This document shows, piece after piece, positions 18,152 to 27,147 of a DNA stretch of 64,000 bases. Location: contig NZ_JOJL01000005.1 of assembly GCF_000721705.1 (NCBI RefSeq), positions 1-64,000 on the forward strand, in the 5' to 3' direction. The notes under the pieces are model-generated. The model was not told the DNA's origin, did not search any database, and worked only from the letters and a program-made list of their open reading frames with translations. The position numbers and the translations under genes were made by a program. The DNA comes from Actinoplanes subtropicus (GTDB lineage: Bacteria > Actinomycetota > Actinomycetes > Mycobacteriales > Micromonosporaceae). Positions within the stretch are counted from its first letter, which is position 1, and each line of letters opens with the position of its first letter.

Positions 18152-19420
18152 ATGAACACGGTCCTGGCGCCGATCGGCCGCTTCCTGCTGACGCCCTGGC
18201 GCGGGCGGGCGTGGCGCGACCTGTGGTTCGTGCTCCTCTCCTCGGCGCTGAGCCTGCTGCCACTCGGCCTGATCGGGCTGCCGTGGGCGGTCTTCGCCCC
18301 CAGCCACCTGCCGTGGGTCCTCGCCTGCGCCTTCCTCCCGCCGCTGGCTGCGGTGCTGCTGGGCCCGCAGCTCACGACGTTGCGCCGGTCCGCGTACTAC
18401 GAGATCAGGGGCGCCCAGATCCCCCGGGCCCCGCACACGGCGTCCACGGACGCGCCGTTCCTCCCGCGGCTGGTCGCGCGGCTGCGCCATCCCCGCACCT
18501 GGCGGCAGGCCTGCTACCACCTGATCGCGGGACCGGCGGCCAACCTGGCCGGCGTGATCGCGGGCACCATGTGGGCCGGCGGGCTCATCGGCTTCGGCTG
18601 GCTGAGCGCGGCGATCGTCCTCGGCCCGAACTGGAAGATGCTGCCCCTGGCGACCTCCCTGGCGCTGTGCGGGGCGCTTGGGTGCCTGGTAGTGGTCTAC
18701 CTCATGCCTTGGCTGGTCATGGCCTCGGTGCGCTGGGATCTGAAGTTCGCCACCGGCCTGCTCGGCCCCAGCCGGGCGGAGCGGCTGACCCGCCGGGTGA
18801 CCGACCTGACCGAGAGCCGGGCCGCGGTGGTCGACGCCGCCGACGCCGAGCGCCGCCGGATCGAGCGCGACCTGCACGACGGCGCCCAGCAGCGGCTGGT
18901 GTCCCTGGCGATGAACCTGGGCCTGGCCCGGGCGACCCTCGACCTGCCCGAGGACGCCCGGGCCGCGCTGGCCGAGGCGCACGAGGAGGCCAAGGCGGCC
19001 CTGGGCGAGCTGCGCAACCTCGTCCGCGGCCTGCACCCGGCGGTCCTCGACGACCGGGGCCTGGACGCGGCGCTCTCCGGCATCGCGGCCCGCTCCCCGA
19101 CGCCGGTGCGGTTGGCGGTGGACGTGCCCCGGCGGGTCTCGCCGACGGTCGAGGCGGTGGCGTACTTCATGGTCTCGGAGGCCCTGGCCAACGTGGCCAA
19201 GCACGCCCAGGCGTCCGCGGCCCGGGTGGACGTGCGGCTGGACGGCGCCCTGCTGCGGTTGTCCGTCGCGGACGACGGGATCGGCGGCGCCGACGCCGCC
19301 CGCGGCTCCGGGCTGACCGGCCTGGCGCAGCGCGCGGCCTCGGTGGACGGCAGGTTCCGGATAGTCAGCCCGGTCGGCGGGCCGACCACGATAACGGTGG
19401 AGCTTCCGTGCGAACTGTGA
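18152..19420 (+). CDS. sensor histidine kinase (HisKA_3 type)
   Basis: A 422-aa kinase with a membrane sensor domain of the type found in many actinobacterial NarL-class kinases: four hydrophobic segments in two pairs (about 25-75 and 130-190). The phospho-acceptor His is in RRRIERDLHDGAQQRLVSL, and the ATPase domain has FMVSEALANVAKHAQAS and VADDGIGGADAARGSGLTGL. The ATG at 18152 follows GTGGAGACC. The regulator gene overlaps its 3' end by 13 nt. Its input is unknown; this class often controls drug or envelope-stress exporters. Confidence 0.9.
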   Translation: MNTVLAPIGRFLLTPWRGRAWRDLWFVLLSSALSLLPLGLIGLPWAVFAPSHLPWVLACAFLPPLAAVLLGPQLTTLRRSAYYEIRGAQIPRAPHTASTDAPFLPRLVARLRHPRTWRQACYHLIAGPAANLAGVIAGTMWAGGLIGFGWLSAAIVLGPNWKMLPLATSLALCGALGCLVVVYLMPWLVMASVRWDLKFATGLLGPSRAERLTRRVTDLTESRAAVVDAADAERRRIERDLHDGAQQRLVSLAMNLGLARATLDLPEDARAALAEAHEEAKAALGELRNLVRGLHPAVLDDRGLDAALSGIAARSPTPVRLAVDVPRRVSPTVEAVAYFMVSEALANVAKHAQASAARVDVRLDGALLRLSVADDGIGGADAARGSGLTGLAQRAASVDGRFRIVSPVGGPTTITVELPCEL

Positions 19421-20064
19421 TCGCCGAGGACTCGGTGCTGCTGCGCGCCGGGCTGACCAAGCTGCTGGAGACGACCGGCTTCGAGGTGGCCGCCGCGGTG
19501 GACGACGCCGCCGGGCTGCTGGCCGCGGTGGAGCGGCACCGCCCGGACCTGGTGATCGCGGACGTGCGGATGCCGCCGACCTTCACCGACGAGGGGATCC
19601 GCGCCGCCCTGGTGGTGCGGCGGCAGTGGCCCGCGGTGGCGATCATGGTGCTGTCCCAGTACGTCGAGGAGCGCTACGCCGCCGACCTGCTCGCCACGAG
19701 CACCACCGGCGTCGGCTACCTGCTCAAGGACCGGGTCGCGGACGTGGACGTCTTCCTGGAGTCGCTGCGCCGGGTGGCCGCGGGCGGCACCGCGCTGGAC
19801 CCCGAGGTGGTGGCGCAGCTGCTGGTGCGGCGGCAGAACACCTCGCTGGGCCGGCTGACCGGGCGGGAGCGGGAGGTGCTCGGGCTGATGGCCGAGGGGC
19901 GGTCCAACGCCGGCATCGCGGAGCAGCTCGTGGTCAGCGAGAGCGCCGTGGCCAAGCACATCAACAGCATCTTCACCAAGCTCGACCTGCACGCCTCGGA
20001 GGGCGACCACCGGCGGGTCCTGGCCGTGCTGCGGTTCCTGGAGAGCGCGTCGCCGACCGTCTGA
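19408..20064 (+). CDS. LuxR/NarL-type response regulator
   Basis: A 218-aa regulator with a GTG start 13 nt inside the kinase gene. Receiver residues: acidic pair in VIAEDSVLLRAG, phospho-acceptor in LVIADVRMPP, and Lys in GYLLKDRVADV. The helix-turn-helix reads LTGREREVLGLMAEGRSNAGIA then SESAVAKHINSIFTKLDL. An extended PPTFTDEGI loop after the phosphorylation site is typical of this actinobacterial subgroup. Together with 18152-19420 it forms a two-component system. No target operator was identified. Confidence 0.9.
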   Translation: MRTVIAEDSVLLRAGLTKLLETTGFEVAAAVDDAAGLLAAVERHRPDLVIADVRMPPTFTDEGIRAALVVRRQWPAVAIMVLSQYVEERYAADLLATSTTGVGYLLKDRVADVDVFLESLRRVAAGGTALDPEVVAQLLVRRQNTSLGRLTGREREVLGLMAEGRSNAGIAEQLVVSESAVAKHINSIFTKLDLHASEGDHRRVLAVLRFLESASPTV

Positions 20065-20138
20065 AGCGGTTCCGCGGCACCGTCCCGGGACAGCCTCGGG
20101 ACGGCCATGCCTTGTCCGGATCGAAGGCCCCCGCCGAC

Positions 20139-20318
20139 TCTGAAGCGGCCGAACTCGACGGCCACCGCGTCTACACGCTGAAGAACCAGAACTCCCAAAG
20201 GTGCCCGGACAAGTCGTCGGACCCCGCCGACGGGAACGGTAACAAGGTGTACCAGTACGGCTGTATTCCCGGTGCGCTGTCCCAGCTGCTTCAGGCTGAG
20301 CCCGCTCTGCGCTCGTAG
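20139..20318 (+). pseudogene. remnant of a ricin-B-type carbohydrate-binding domain
   Basis: An open stretch without its own start or signal peptide. It reads VYTLKNQNSQRCPDKSSDPADGNG-NKVYQYGC, close to the repeat pattern Y-x-L-x-N-x-N-S-x-x-C-D-x-S...G-x-x-V-x-Q-W-x-C of ricin-type (QxW) lectin modules, with the final QW changed to QYG. Only about one module is left, ending in an unrelated tail. It lies just after the response regulator and before other gene debris, so it is probably the decayed end of a secreted enzyme. Confidence 0.45.
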
Positions 20319-20343
20319 CGCGGCCAACCGTTCGGGCCGACGC

Positions 20344-20367
20344 ACACCATAACAGTCATTATGGTGT
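20344..20367. terminator. A/T-rich hairpin
   Basis: ACACCATAA and TTATGGTGT form a perfect 9-bp stem around a 6-nt loop in an unusually A/T-rich patch. It could terminate transcription from the lectin remnant side. No clear T-run follows on either strand. Confidence 0.4.
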
Positions 20368-20391
20368 CCTGGTGTTTTGTCCGTTTCCGGC

Positions 20392-20425
20392 ATTATCGGA
20401 TTGCCGGTAACAGTAATCCGATAAT
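20392..20425. repeat. perfect 11-bp inverted repeat at the end of the decarboxylase fragment
   Basis: ATTATCGGATT (20392-20402) and AATCCGATAAT (20415-20425) are perfectly complementary with a 12-nt loop, and the second arm touches the stop codon of the fragment at 20425. Its A/T content stands out from the surroundings. It may be a terminator for the minus strand or the edge of a lost mobile element. Confidence 0.45.
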
Positions 20426-20710
20426 TACCCGTGACGGTCGGGGAACAGCCGGCGGATGGCGGGTGAGCCGTCGAGCACCGGCTGTGGGACGTTCGCGGTG
20501 AACAGCGTGTCGATCTCGCCGGTCTCCAGCATGCCGCTGAGGGTCTTGCCGGCCGGTGCGGCGGTGACTTCCACGCCGGCCGGATGGGGGTGCGTGGTGA
20601 AGCCGAACGGGGGCATGGGGTGGTCGAGACCGCCGATCACCCAGCGGTTGCGCTCGGGCCGGAACCCGTACTCGTCCATCAGCGGCGACGCGCAGATCGA
20701 GCGTATGCAT
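20425..20710 (-). pseudogene. C-terminal fragment of a 4,5-dihydroxyphthalate decarboxylase-like (substrate-binding fold) protein
   Basis: The frame from about 20710 down to the stop at 20425-20427 encodes a piece with LMDEYGFRPERNRWVIGGLDHP, then PAGKTLSGMLETGEIDTLF and PAIRRLFPD. It matches the middle of dihydroxyphthalate decarboxylase/NMT1-type proteins (R-G-x-L-x-D-E-Y-G-V...W, then G-L-x-x-L-L-x-x-G-E-I-D-A). Those are about 320 aa; only about 90 residues are left, with no N-terminal domain and an early stop. The upstream side runs straight into the end of the ABC permease gene, so a deletion has joined the two. Confidence 0.6.
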
Positions 20711-20740
20711 TCGAGCGGTCTTTCCCCGGCCCGGGTCGGT

Positions 20741-23050
20741 CTACTCGGTGCGCAGCGCGGTCGCGGTCCGGGTCCGGGCTGCCCAACCGGCCGGTAATGC
20801 GGCGCCCAGCAGGGCTATCAGCGGACCGGCGACGACCAGGGCGGCGAGTTCCGGCCGGTGCAGCACGTTCACGGCCTGACCTGGGAGGTCGAGGCCGGCG
20901 GCGTGGCCCATCGCGGGCGCGGTGCGGGCGTACAGGGCGACGCCCGTGGGCACCCCGAGCAGGCCACCGGCCAGGCCGGCCGGCAGCACCGAGGTGAGGA
21001 CCATCGCCGTGGTCCGGCGCGGGGTCATGCCGAGCGCCTTGCACACGCCGATGTCGCGGGTGCGGTCGCGGGTGTCGAGGACGACGTTGTTGAGCACCCC
21101 GAGCCCGGCGATGACGACCAGCATCACGGTGAGCAGGCCGGTGAGGAAATTCAACGCCAGCAGGGTGCCGCTGCGCGTGCCTTCGGGCGTCAGGACCTGC
21201 ATGCCGTACGGGGTGACCGCCGCACGCAGGCCGGCGAGGTACGCCGCGGTGTTCGTCCCCGGCCGCGGCGTCACGTAGTAGGAATCGGGCGTGAGCTCCG
21301 GGAAGGTGGCGGCGTCGACGAGCACCTCGGGGTCGGTGTGCGGGTCGAAGACCTCGCCGACGATGCGGACCGCAACCGTCCGGCCCTGGGCTTGCAGCGT
21401 GACCGTGCCGCCGACGCGGGTGCCGGTCTCGCGCAGGAACGTGCTCACCGCGACCGCCTCGCCGGCGCCGTGGAACCACCGGCCGGTGACCATCTGGTAG
21501 CCGGCGTCGCTCGCGTCCCCGCCGAAGGTGTAGAGGTCGGAGGTGCCGCTCATGCCGGCGACGGCGACGCTCGTCTCGCCGCGCGCGTAGTAGGAGCGGG
21601 TGCCGGGCTGCGCGGCGATCGCGGCGCCGATCTGTGCCGGCGTGCCGGTGATCGGCTTGGGGCTCGGCGGGGTGCCGGGCTGCTGGCCGCGGGGAAGGAA
21701 CTGCAGGCCGCCCCGCACCAGGACGGCGCCCAGGTCGTGGTTCTTCGCGGCGGCGACGTCGGCGGTGGTCGCGGCCAGCCCGAGGGCGAACGTCACCGTG
21801 GCGGCGCCGAACGCGACCGCGGCGATCAGCCCCACCGCGCGCGCCGGCCGGGCGAACGGCCGGGACAGGCCGAGGCCGACCTGCGGCGGCCCGGGCACCC
21901 GCGCGGCGATCCAGGCGGCGGCCCGCCCGTGCCGGGAGACCGGGCGCTGCCCGACGGCCAGGGCTTGCACCGTACGCAGGTGGCCGGCCCGCCACGCGCT
22001 CGCGATCGCCGCGACCGCGACGACGGCCAGCACGCCCGCCACCACGAGCAGGTCGGTCCCGGGCGCCACACCCGAGGAGGCCGTGCCGTAGACCGAGTTC
22101 GTCTCGGCGAGGACCGGCACGGCGAGGGCGTTGCCGGCGACGACGCCGAGCCCGGCACCGGCCGTGGCGGGGATCAGGGCCTGACCGGCGTACGCCCGGG
22201 TGACCTGGACAGGCGTACACCCGAGGGCTTTGAGCACGCCGATGCGCCGGATGTTCGCGCCGATCGCCCCGGTCACCACGGTGCCGATGATGAGCACCGC
22301 CATCACCAGCGCGAGGAGGCCGAAGGCGGTCAGGAACGGCACGAAGATTCCGGTGTTGCGGTCGGCGTCCTGCCGGACCACGAGCCAGGACCGGGCGCCG
22401 GTGAGCGCGCCCGCCGGGACCGCGGCGGCGATACGGCCGCGGGCGGCGTCGACCCGGGTGTCGGTGCCGGCGTCCACGAACCGGTACAGCATCTGGTAGC
22501 CCGTGGGCGCGGTGAGCGCGGCCGGCGTGACCCAGGAGTCGGCGGTACGGCTGACCGACCGGGCATGGCCCACCACGGTGAACGCGGGCGAGCCGGGCAA
22601 CCCGGGAAACCGCAGGACGCCGCCCGTCCGGGTGTAGGGCGCGTCGGCGCCGAGGACGATTTCGCCGGGTCCGGCCGGCCACCGGCCGTCGGTGAGCGCC
22701 ACGTCGTCGACGGCGCCGCCCGGGCCGGCCCGCCCGACCAGGGTGAGCGGCGCCGCATCCGGGGGCGTCGCCAGGACCACCGGGAACGGGCCGGCCGCCG
22801 CGGTGACCCCGGCCACCCGTGCCGTCCCGGCCGCCTGGGCCGGGCTGAGCTTCGCCGCGTCGAACTGCGCCGTCAGATGGGCGCCGTGCTGGCCCGCGAA
22901 CGCCCGGTCGAACGGGGCCGCCGAGGCCACCAGCAGCGATGCGCCCAGGACGGCCGCGGTCACCGCCATCAGCACCGCCAGGCCGACGGCGACCGTCGTC
23001 AGGCGGCGCCGGCGCACGCCCGCGCGCACCACCCGCCCGAGCCCGCTCAC
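20741..23050 (-). CDS. ABC transporter permease with two FtsX domains (MacB/LolE-type)
   Basis: A 769-aa permease with a GTG start overlapping the ATPase stop (GTGA). It has one N-terminal helix (about 18-40), a large extracellular domain (about 45-240), three helices forming the first FtsX domain (about 255-380, with RRIGVLKALGCTPVQVTRAY), a short linker with another helix near 430, a second extracellular domain, and a second FtsX domain at the C-terminus (TRDIGVCKALGMTPRRTTAMV). This duplicated layout is typical of actinobacterial exporters of lipids, peptides or drugs. With the ATPase it forms a two-gene transporter, divergent from a kinase/regulator pair that probably controls it. Confidence 0.9.
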   Translation of the reverse strand: MSGLGRVVRAGVRRRRLTTVAVGLAVLMAVTAAVLGASLLVASAAPFDRAFAGQHGAHLTAQFDAAKLSPAQAAGTARVAGVTAAAGPFPVVLATPPDAAPLTLVGRAGPGGAVDDVALTDGRWPAGPGEIVLGADAPYTRTGGVLRFPGLPGSPAFTVVGHARSVSRTADSWVTPAALTAPTGYQMLYRFVDAGTDTRVDAARGRIAAAVPAGALTGARSWLVVRQDADRNTGIFVPFLTAFGLLALVMAVLIIGTVVTGAIGANIRRIGVLKALGCTPVQVTRAYAGQALIPATAGAGLGVVAGNALAVPVLAETNSVYGTASSGVAPGTDLLVVAGVLAVVAVAAIASAWRAGHLRTVQALAVGQRPVSRHGRAAAWIAARVPGPPQVGLGLSRPFARPARAVGLIAAVAFGAATVTFALGLAATTADVAAAKNHDLGAVLVRGGLQFLPRGQQPGTPPSPKPITGTPAQIGAAIAAQPGTRSYYARGETSVAVAGMSGTSDLYTFGGDASDAGYQMVTGRWFHGAGEAVAVSTFLRETGTRVGGTVTLQAQGRTVAVRIVGEVFDPHTDPEVLVDAATFPELTPDSYYVTPRPGTNTAAYLAGLRAAVTPYGMQVLTPEGTRSGTLLALNFLTGLLTVMLVVIAGLGVLNNVVLDTRDRTRDIGVCKALGMTPRRTTAMVLTSVLPAGLAGGLLGVPTGVALYARTAPAMGHAAGLDLPGQAVNVLHRPELAALVVAGPLIALLGAALPAGWAARTRTATALRTE

Positions 23051-23718
23051 CGCGCCACCTCCGGCGTGACCGTCCGGCCGTCGAGCAGCCCGACCGTACG
23101 GGTGGCGAGCGTACCGGCCAGCGCCCGATCGTGGGTGACCAGCACGATGGTCTGGCCCTCCGCGTGCAGTTCGGCGAACAGCTCGCACACGTCGGCGGCC
23201 GCGGCGCTGTCCAGCGCGCCGGTCGGCTCGTCGGCCAGCAGCAGCGGGGGCCGGTTCACCAGCGCCCGCGCCACGCCCACCCGCTGCCGCTCGCCGCCGG
23301 ACAGCCGTCCCGGGTACGAGCGGGCGAGCCGCCCGATGCCCAGCCGCTCGAGCAGGTCCTCCGCCCGGTGCCGCGCCGCCGCCCGGGCCGTGCCGGCGAG
23401 GGTCGCGGGCAGCGCCACGTTGTCCGCGACGGTCAGGTCGTCGAGCAGGTTGAAGAACTGGAACACCAGGCCGACCCGCGACCGCCGGTAGCGCGCGGAC
23501 GCCGCCTCGGACAGGCGGTCCACCCGGAGACCGTCGACCGTGACCGTCCCCTCGTCCGGCCGGTCCAGCCCGGCAAGCAGGTTGAGCAGGGTCGACTTAC
23601 CGCTGCCCGACGGGCCGATCACGGCCAGGGTCTCGCCGCGCGCCAGGCGCAGCGTCACGTCGTCCAGGGCCGGGGGCCCGGCGCCGTATCGGCGGCACAC
23701 ACCATCCAACTCGATCAC
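23047..23718 (-). CDS. ABC transporter ATP-binding protein (MacB/LolD type)
   Basis: A 223-aa ATPase. Walker A is GPSGSGKST, the Q-loop [16 protein letters not shown], the signature [15 protein letters not shown], Walker [13 protein letters not shown] and the switch His in LVTHDRAL. It energises the FtsX-type permease encoded immediately downstream with overlapping start and stop. It is the first gene of the operon, divergent from the kinase gene at 23861 across about 140 bp. Confidence 0.94.
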   Translation of the reverse strand: MIELDGVCRRYGAGPPALDDVTLRLARGETLAVIGPSGSGKSTLLNLLAGLDRPDEGTVTVDGLRVDRLSEAASARYRRSRVGLVFQFFNLLDDLTVADNVALPATLAGTARAAARHRAEDLLERLGIGRLARSYPGRLSGGERQRVGVARALVNRPPLLLADEPTGALDSAAAADVCELFAELHAEGQTIVLVTHDRALAGTLATRTVGLLDGRTVTPEVAR

Positions 23719-23860
23719 TTCGCGCTCCTTCCGCTCGTCGGCCCGACGGTAGGCAGGCGGCCGGTCCGGGCACGTCGGCGGCGCGAGGTGAGCTCGTCAT
23801 CCTCGCGGCGTAGTCCGCCGGCGGACGCGCCGGGCCGGGCGGCCGGGCCACAATGACCGG

Positions 23861-25066
23861 ATGAGTGACGGGCGTGACCGGCTCAGCCGGCGCGATGCGC
23901 TGCTGGACGCGGCATGGGCGGCCGGGCTGGCCCTGACCGGCCTGCACTATGCGCGTCAGGGCGTCTCCCGGCCGCCGGCCGGGGGCCACATGATCGGGGG
24001 CGGGCCGGTCGCGATCATGCGGCCGGCCCACATGATCGCGGCCGGGCCGGTCGTCGTGCTGCTGGCGGCAGCGGCCATGCTGCCGCTGGCGCTGCGCCGC
24101 CGCTACCCGCTGACCGTGCTCTGGTCGGTCACCGTGACGACGGCGCTGCTGCTGGGCACGAACCCGGACCTGGTCTTCGCCGGCTGCCTCGCGCTCGGCA
24201 CCGCGATCTACAGCGCCGCCGCGTACAGCCCCCGCCGGCGGGCGACGCTGGCCTCCCTGCCGGTGGCCGCGGGCCTGCTCGTCGTGCTCTTCCAGCATGC
24301 CGCGCTGCCCGACCTGCCCGGCGCGTACGTCGGCTTGCTCGCGCTCGTGCCGATCGCGGTGGCCGCCACCGGCATCCGGGTCCGGCGGCGCCGCGCCACG
24401 CGGGCGAACGAGCGTCGTGCACGGGAGGAGGCCGAGGCGACCCGGGCCGCGGTCGGCGAGGAACGCGCCCGCATCGCCCGCGAGCTGCACGACGTGGTGA
24501 CCCACCACGTGGGGATGATGGTCATCCAGGCCGGGGCGGCCCGGATGGTCCTCGGCACGTCGCCCGGCGAGGCCGAGGAGGCGATGCTGGCCGTGGAGGC
24601 CACCGGCCGCACCGCGCTCGCCGACCTGCGCGACGCCCTCGGCGTGCTCGGCGACGACGACATGGCGGCGCGGCTGCGCCCGCAGCCGGGACTCGGCTCC
24701 GTGCCCGAGCTGGTCGAGCGGGTCCGCGACGCCGGCGTCCGCGTCGACTACCGGGTGATCGGCGAGCCGCGCACCGTGTCGGCCGGCATCGGCCTGACCG
24801 CCTACCGGGTGGCGCAGGAGGCCCTCACCAACGCGGTGAAACACGCGGCCGGTGCCGAGGCCGCGGTGACGGTGGAGTACCAGCCGCACCAGGTACGCAT
24901 CGAGGTGACCGACACCGGGCCGGGGCCGGGCGGCGCGGCCGGCGCGGGATACGGGCTCGCCGGTCTCCGCGAGCGGGTCGTGTTGCACGGCGGCACGTTC
25001 GCCGCCGAACGGCGGCTCACCGGGGGCTTCCAGGTGCGGGCGACTCTTCCGCTGGCGGCGTCATGA
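23861..25066 (+). CDS. NarL-family sensor histidine kinase
   Basis: A 401-aa kinase with about five hydrophobic segments in the first 180 residues. The first extracellular loop includes an imprecise internal duplication rich in His, Met and Gly (GGHMIGGGP then RPAHMIAAGP), a possible metal- or ligand-sensing feature. A coiled linker leads to the HisKA_3 helix RARIARELHDVVTHHVGMMVIQAGAARM. The ATPase domain has AYRVAQEALTNAVKHAAG and DTGPGPGGAAGAGYGLAGLRER. Its ATGA stop-start overlap with the regulator gene and its divergence from the ABC exporter suggest an exporter-control system. Confidence 0.92.
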   Translation: MSDGRDRLSRRDALLDAAWAAGLALTGLHYARQGVSRPPAGGHMIGGGPVAIMRPAHMIAAGPVVVLLAAAAMLPLALRRRYPLTVLWSVTVTTALLLGTNPDLVFAGCLALGTAIYSAAAYSPRRRATLASLPVAAGLLVVLFQHAALPDLPGAYVGLLALVPIAVAATGIRVRRRRATRANERRAREEAEATRAAVGEERARIARELHDVVTHHVGMMVIQAGAARMVLGTSPGEAEEAMLAVEATGRTALADLRDALGVLGDDDMAARLRPQPGLGSVPELVERVRDAGVRVDYRVIGEPRTVSAGIGLTAYRVAQEALTNAVKHAAGAEAAVTVEYQPHQVRIEVTDTGPGPGGAAGAGYGLAGLRERVVLHGGTFAAERRLTGGFQVRATLPLAAS

Positions 25067-25737
25067 CCGGCGAGGGGGTACGGGTCGTGATCGCCGACGA
25101 CCACCGGCTGGTGCGGACCGGGTTCCGGATGATCCTCGGCGCCGCCGGGATCGAGGTGGTCGCCGAGGCGGCCACCGGCGTCGAGGCGGTGGCCGCCGTC
25201 CGGCGTACCGTGCCGGACGTCGTGCTCATGGACATCCGGATGCCCGAGCTGGACGGCCTGGCCGCCACCCGCGAGCTGCTCGGCGACGGGACCGCGCCGT
25301 ACTGCGTGCTCGTGCTGACCATGTTCGACCTCGACGAGTACGTCTACGCCGCGCTGCGGGCCGGCGCCAGCGGCTTCCTGCTCAAGGACGTGGCCCCGGA
25401 GCAGCTCGTCGCCGCCGTACGCACGATCCGGGCCGGCGACGCCCTGCTCGCCCCGAAGATCACTCGCCGCCTGGTGGAGCGGTACGCGCTGCGCGACGAG
25501 GCCGAGGTGCCGTCGCCCGGCCTGCTGGAGCGGCTCACCGCCCGGGAACGCGAGGTGCTGCGGCTGGTGGCGAACGGCTGCAACAACGCGGAGATCGCCG
25601 ACCGGCTCTTCCTCTCGGCGGCCACCGTCAAGACCCACGTCGCCCGGGTCCTGGCCAAGCTGGGCCTGCGCGACCGGGTCCAGGCCGTGGTCTTCGCCTA
25701 CGAGGCCGGTCTCGTCAGCGCCGGCCGCGACCACTAG
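25063..25737 (+). CDS. LuxR/NarL-type response regulator
   Basis: A 224-aa regulator overlapping its kinase by ATGA. The acidic pair is in VVIADDHRLVR, the phospho-acceptor in VVLMDIRMPELDGL, Thr in VLTMFDLDEY and Lys in GFLLKDVAPEQL. The output domain reads LTAREREVLRLVANGCNNAEIA and SAATVKTHVARVLAKLGLRDR. Likely target: the divergent ABC exporter and its own operon. The next gene starts 2 nt after the stop and may be co-transcribed. Confidence 0.92.
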   Translation: MTGEGVRVVIADDHRLVRTGFRMILGAAGIEVVAEAATGVEAVAAVRRTVPDVVLMDIRMPELDGLAATRELLGDGTAPYCVLVLTMFDLDEYVYAALRAGASGFLLKDVAPEQLVAAVRTIRAGDALLAPKITRRLVERYALRDEAEVPSPGLLERLTAREREVLRLVANGCNNAEIADRLFLSAATVKTHVARVLAKLGLRDRVQAVVFAYEAGLVSAGRDH

Positions 25738-25739
25738 AC

Positions 25740-26438
25740 ATGGACTTCGACCCCGGGCTGCTCCTCAGCAAGATCATGGCGGCGACCGAGCAGTTGCTGG
25801 AAACGGCGGCGGACTTCGACGACGCCGGCGTACGGCAACCTTCGCTGCTGCCCGGCTGGTCCCGCGGGCATGTGCTGACCCATGTCGCCCGCAACGCGGA
25901 CGGCGGCACGCGGATGCTGACCTGGGCGAGGACCGGCCTCGAAACGCCGGAGTACCCGAGCGTGCGGGCCCGTGCGGAGGAGATCGAGGCGGGCAGCGGC
26001 CGCCCGGCGACCGCGCTGACGGCCGACGTCCGCGCCAGCGCGTCCCGCTTCGCCGACGCGTACGCGGCGATGCCGGGCGAGGCGTGGTCGCGGCTTCTGC
26101 GGTGGACCTCAGGCAAGCAGCGGCCGGCGTACCGGGCCGCGGACGCCCGGCTGACCGAGGTCCTCGTCCACCATGTCGACCTTCGGGCCGGCTATCAGCC
26201 GCGCGATTGGCCCGCTGACTTCGTCGCGGGGTTCCTCGCCGACGTGATCGCGGCCTTCGCCGGCCGTACGGGAGTTCCGTCCCTGTACCTGATCGCCTCG
26301 GACACCGGGGCCGGATATCGTCTGGGCGGGCACGAGGGCGCACTCGTCGTCCGCGCCGAGCAGGCGTCGTTGCTGGCCTGGCTGCTCGGCAGGTCGAAGG
26401 GCGGGAACGATCTCCCGGCACTACCCTTCCTCTATTGA
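25740..26438 (+). CDS. maleylpyruvate isomerase-family, mycothiol-dependent DinB-type enzyme
   Basis: A 232-aa four-helix-bundle protein. LLPGWSRGHVLTHVARNAD near residue 40 carries the first metal His, and RLTEVLVHHVDLRAGY near residue 140 carries the Glu and second His, the E-x-x-x-H arrangement of mycothiol-dependent metalloenzymes (MDMPI). A C-terminal SCP2-like or MDMPI_C extension (about 165-232) binds substrate in relatives. It starts 2 nt after the response regulator, suggesting co-transcription, although the chemistry it performs is unknown. Its end overlaps the convergent hydrolase gene by 7 nt. Confidence 0.82.
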   Translation: MDFDPGLLLSKIMAATEQLLETAADFDDAGVRQPSLLPGWSRGHVLTHVARNADGGTRMLTWARTGLETPEYPSVRARAEEIEAGSGRPATALTADVRASASRFADAYAAMPGEAWSRLLRWTSGKQRPAYRAADARLTEVLVHHVDLRAGYQPRDWPADFVAGFLADVIAAFAGRTGVPSLYLIASDTGAGYRLGGHEGALVVRAEQASLLAWLLGRSKGGNDLPALPFLY

Positions 26439-27133
26439 AAAGCGGTGCAGGCGTACGTGATGGTCTCCGTCCACACCTCGGGGTGGGTGAACCAGAAGTC
26501 GTGCGGAACGCCGGGCACCGTCGAGAACCGGCCGTGCGGGACCAGGGCGGCGACCTGCTCGACCGGCCACGACGGGCGGATGTCGTCGCCGGCCGCGAGG
26601 AAGTGCATCGGCACCTCGCAGGTGGCCAGGCCGCGCCACAGGTCCGGCCGTTGGGTCCACTCGGTGAACGAGGCGCCGAGGGCCGCGTGCACCGCCGGCA
26701 CCCAGTCGATCTCGACTTTCGGCTCGGTGGGCCGGCCGGCCTCGTAGGCCTCGGACCACGTGCGGTCGCGCTGGGGGCCGCGGCCGGCGACGCCGACCAG
26801 GGCGGTCACCGCTTCCGGGTGTTCGACCGCGTAGCGCAGGCCCAGGTCGCAGCCCCAGGAGTGGCCGACCACGAGCCAGGAGCCGACGCCGGCCGCCGCC
26901 CGGACGGTTTCGAGGTCGGCGATCGCCTGCTCCATGGTGTGCGGGCCGCCGCCCGAGCGGCCGACGCCCCGCGGTTCGGGATACCAGGCGCGGTGTCCGC
27001 GCGGGGCGAGGTCGTCGCGTTCCAGGTACTGCACGCATCCGGGGCCGCCGGTGAGGACGACGACGTCCGGGCCGTGACCGGTCATGCCGACGTGCAGGGC
27101 CGCGGTTGCGGCCCGGATGGTCCGTGACTCCAT
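26432..27133 (-). CDS. alpha/beta hydrolase (proline-iminopeptidase-like)
   Basis: A 233-aa hydrolase. The oxyanion motif is LTGGPGC, the nucleophile Ser92 in VVGHSWGCDLG, the acid in LAAGDDIRPSW and the catalytic His in GVPHDFWF. The GGPG plus GHSWG pair is the signature of the S33 proline iminopeptidase group. The YPEPRGVGRSGG loop that normally reads D-Q-R-G-x-G-x-S has lost the Asp-Gln, so peptidase activity is not certain. The ATG at 27133 lacks a strong ribosome-binding site. It lies immediately downstream of the dispersed repeat at 27155-27245. Confidence 0.82.
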   Translation of the reverse strand: MESRTIRAATAALHVGMTGHGPDVVVLTGGPGCVQYLERDDLAPRGHRAWYPEPRGVGRSGGGPHTMEQAIADLETVRAAAGVGSWLVVGHSWGCDLGLRYAVEHPEAVTALVGVAGRGPQRDRTWSEAYEAGRPTEPKVEIDWVPAVHAALGASFTEWTQRPDLWRGLATCEVPMHFLAAGDDIRPSWPVEQVAALVPHGRFSTVPGVPHDFWFTHPEVWTETITYACTAFQ

Positions 27134-27147
27134 GACCGGGCACGCTA

